A stretch of DNA of 5,862 bases from Firmicutes bacterium UBA6132 (lineage in GTDB: Bacteria; Bacillota_A; Clostridia; Tissierellales; Sedimentibacteraceae): the NCBI GenBank assembly GCA_002435835.1, contig DIVM01000012.1:1-5862 (forward strand). The letters are read 5' to 3'. The notes below the pieces were generated by a model. The model searched no databases. It was not told the origin of the DNA and saw nothing but the letters and a program-made list of their open reading frames with translations. Positions within the stretch are counted from its first letter, which is position 1. Each line of letters opens with the position of its first letter. The translations under genes were made by a program, and so were the position numbers. Positions 5,067 to 5,862 of this stretch are shown here, piece by piece.

Positions 5067-5862
5067 CTAATACTTTCCAAATTCCTTATCATCAAGTGAT
5101 ATATTTATCTTTGAAGAAGAAGTGGCTGCAGCTTCAGCATATGATAAATTGTAATTTTCATCTGTTCTATCTTTCAGCATGTCTTTTATGATTCTTAATG
5201 TTTTATCGTCAATATTTTTATAAGAAATCTTTGATACGTTCCCCTTTTTTAGTATAAATCTTCCTACCCTCTCCTTGACGAGGACTGCTTGGCTTGACAA
5301 TTCCTCTGATGCTGATGCTGTTTCCTCTGCTGTTGCAGCAATTGTCTGTGTAACTTTTGAAACTTCTTCTATTGCCTGATTAATTTGTCCTATAGCACTT
5401 GCCTGATCATTAGATGCTACAGCTATACCATTAATAATATCAACTACTGATGTAATATTTTCAGTCACTTTATTTAAAGCTTCTGCTGTAAATTCAGTAA
5501 TTTTCTTTCCGTCTACTGCTTTTTTAATTGATTCTTCTATCATTCCTGTAGTTTCATTTGCAGCATTTGCACTTCTTGCTGCAAGATTTCTAACTTCTTC
5601 TGCAACTACAGCAAATCCTTTGCCATGTTGACCGGCTCTTGCTGCTTCAACTGCAGCATTAAGTGCGAGAATATTAGTCTGAAATGCAATGTCATCTATT
5701 ACTTTAATAATCTTAGAAATATTATTAGAAGACAGATTAATTTCTTCCATTGCCTTAAGAACATTCTGCATCTCTCTATTTCCTTCTCCTGCATTTTTCT
5801 TTATAAATTCTGCCATCTCATTTGCTTTATTGGCATTCATAGCATTTTCCTTTGTCTGTGCA
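5067..5862 (-). CDS. Methyl-accepting chemotaxis protein, C-terminal signalling part (5' end missing)
   Basis: The reading frame is open through the right edge, so the start, sensor domain, membrane segments and any HAMP domain lie outside the window; 264 residues plus one base are visible. The protein would be a chemoreceptor whose cytoplasmic helical hairpin controls a CheA kinase through CheW. The hairpin tip is unmistakable: it runs from [20 protein letters not shown] through [20 protein letters not shown]. The descending helix carries candidate methylation pairs in [13 protein letters not shown], the first of which fits the consensus of a Glu/Glu pair flanked by small residues. After the helix (ending near GRFILKKG) comes a tail of about 55 residues, partly low-complexity ([10 protein letters not shown]), ending in GKY. 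There is no NWETF-like CheR-tethering pentapeptide. The stop lies 8 bp before cheR, so the two are almost certainly co-transcribed. The family is certain; the ligand cannot be inferred. Confidence 0.96.
   Translation of the reverse strand, partial: AQTKENAMNANKANEMAEFIKKNAGEGNREMQNVLKAMEEINLSSNNISKIIKVIDDIAFQTNILALNAAVEAARAGQHGKGFAVVAEEVRNLAARSANAANETTGMIEESIKKAVDGKKITEFTAEALNKVTENITSVVDIINGIAVASNDQASAIGQINQAIEEVSKVTQTIAATAEETASASEELSSQAVLVKERVGRFILKKGNVSKISYKNIDDKTLRIIKDMLKDRTDENYNLSYAEAAATSSSKINISLDDKEFGKY

Noticed and set aside
1..5862. Mobile element, CRISPR, tRNA/rRNA or riboswitch (including c-di-GMP riboswitch)
   Set aside because: No transposase, terminal repeats, spaced direct repeats or RNA-gene signatures were seen, and the 127-bp gap lacks a recognisable c-di-GMP aptamer core.

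Overview
The window reads as a stretch of a low-GC (about 30% G+C by eye) Gram-positive chromosome, most likely a Clostridium-like member of the Bacillota. The reasons are the strongly A/T-ending codons, the purine-rich Shine-Dalgarno sites (AGGAGAG, GAGGTG, AAGGGGG), a TTG start, a cheD gene, and MCP, CheR and CheD proteins of clostridial style. All supported genes lie on the minus strand, so transcription runs from the right edge to the left edge. No RNA gene, mobile element, CRISPR array or convincing plus-strand gene was seen.

Layout in transcription order: (1) 5862-5067, the C-terminal signalling part of a methyl-accepting chemotaxis protein (MCP), cut by the right edge. (2) 5058-4240, cheR, the receptor methyltransferase. 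(3) 4238-3204, cheB, the receptor methylesterase/deamidase with its own receiver domain, starting at TTG. (4) 3207-2731, cheD, the receptor glutamine deamidase, overlapping cheB by 4 bp. (5) A 127-bp gap, 2730-2604, with a possible promoter and a 16-bp palindrome. (6) 2603-2208, a stand-alone receiver-domain response regulator. (7) 2166-448, a cytoplasmic PAS-GGDEF-EAL protein. (8) 455 to the left edge, the N-terminal part of a second PAS-containing protein, overlapping gene 7 by 8 bp.

Genes 1-4 form a tightly packed receptor-adaptation module: one receptor plus the three enzymes that add, remove and unmask methylation sites on it. Genes 6-8 look like a sensory and output module: a phosphorylatable receiver and a predicted cyclic-di-GMP phosphodiesterase. 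The phosphodiesterase has a complete EAL active site, but its GGDEF signature is degenerate (SEDDF). This arrangement suggests, but does not prove, that the chemosensory array feeds into or works alongside c-di-GMP turnover. CheA, CheW and CheC are not in the window and may lie beyond either edge.

The most unexpected piece of DNA structure is a perfect 14-bp inverted repeat with a 3-nt loop inside the cheR coding sequence (4911-4941).
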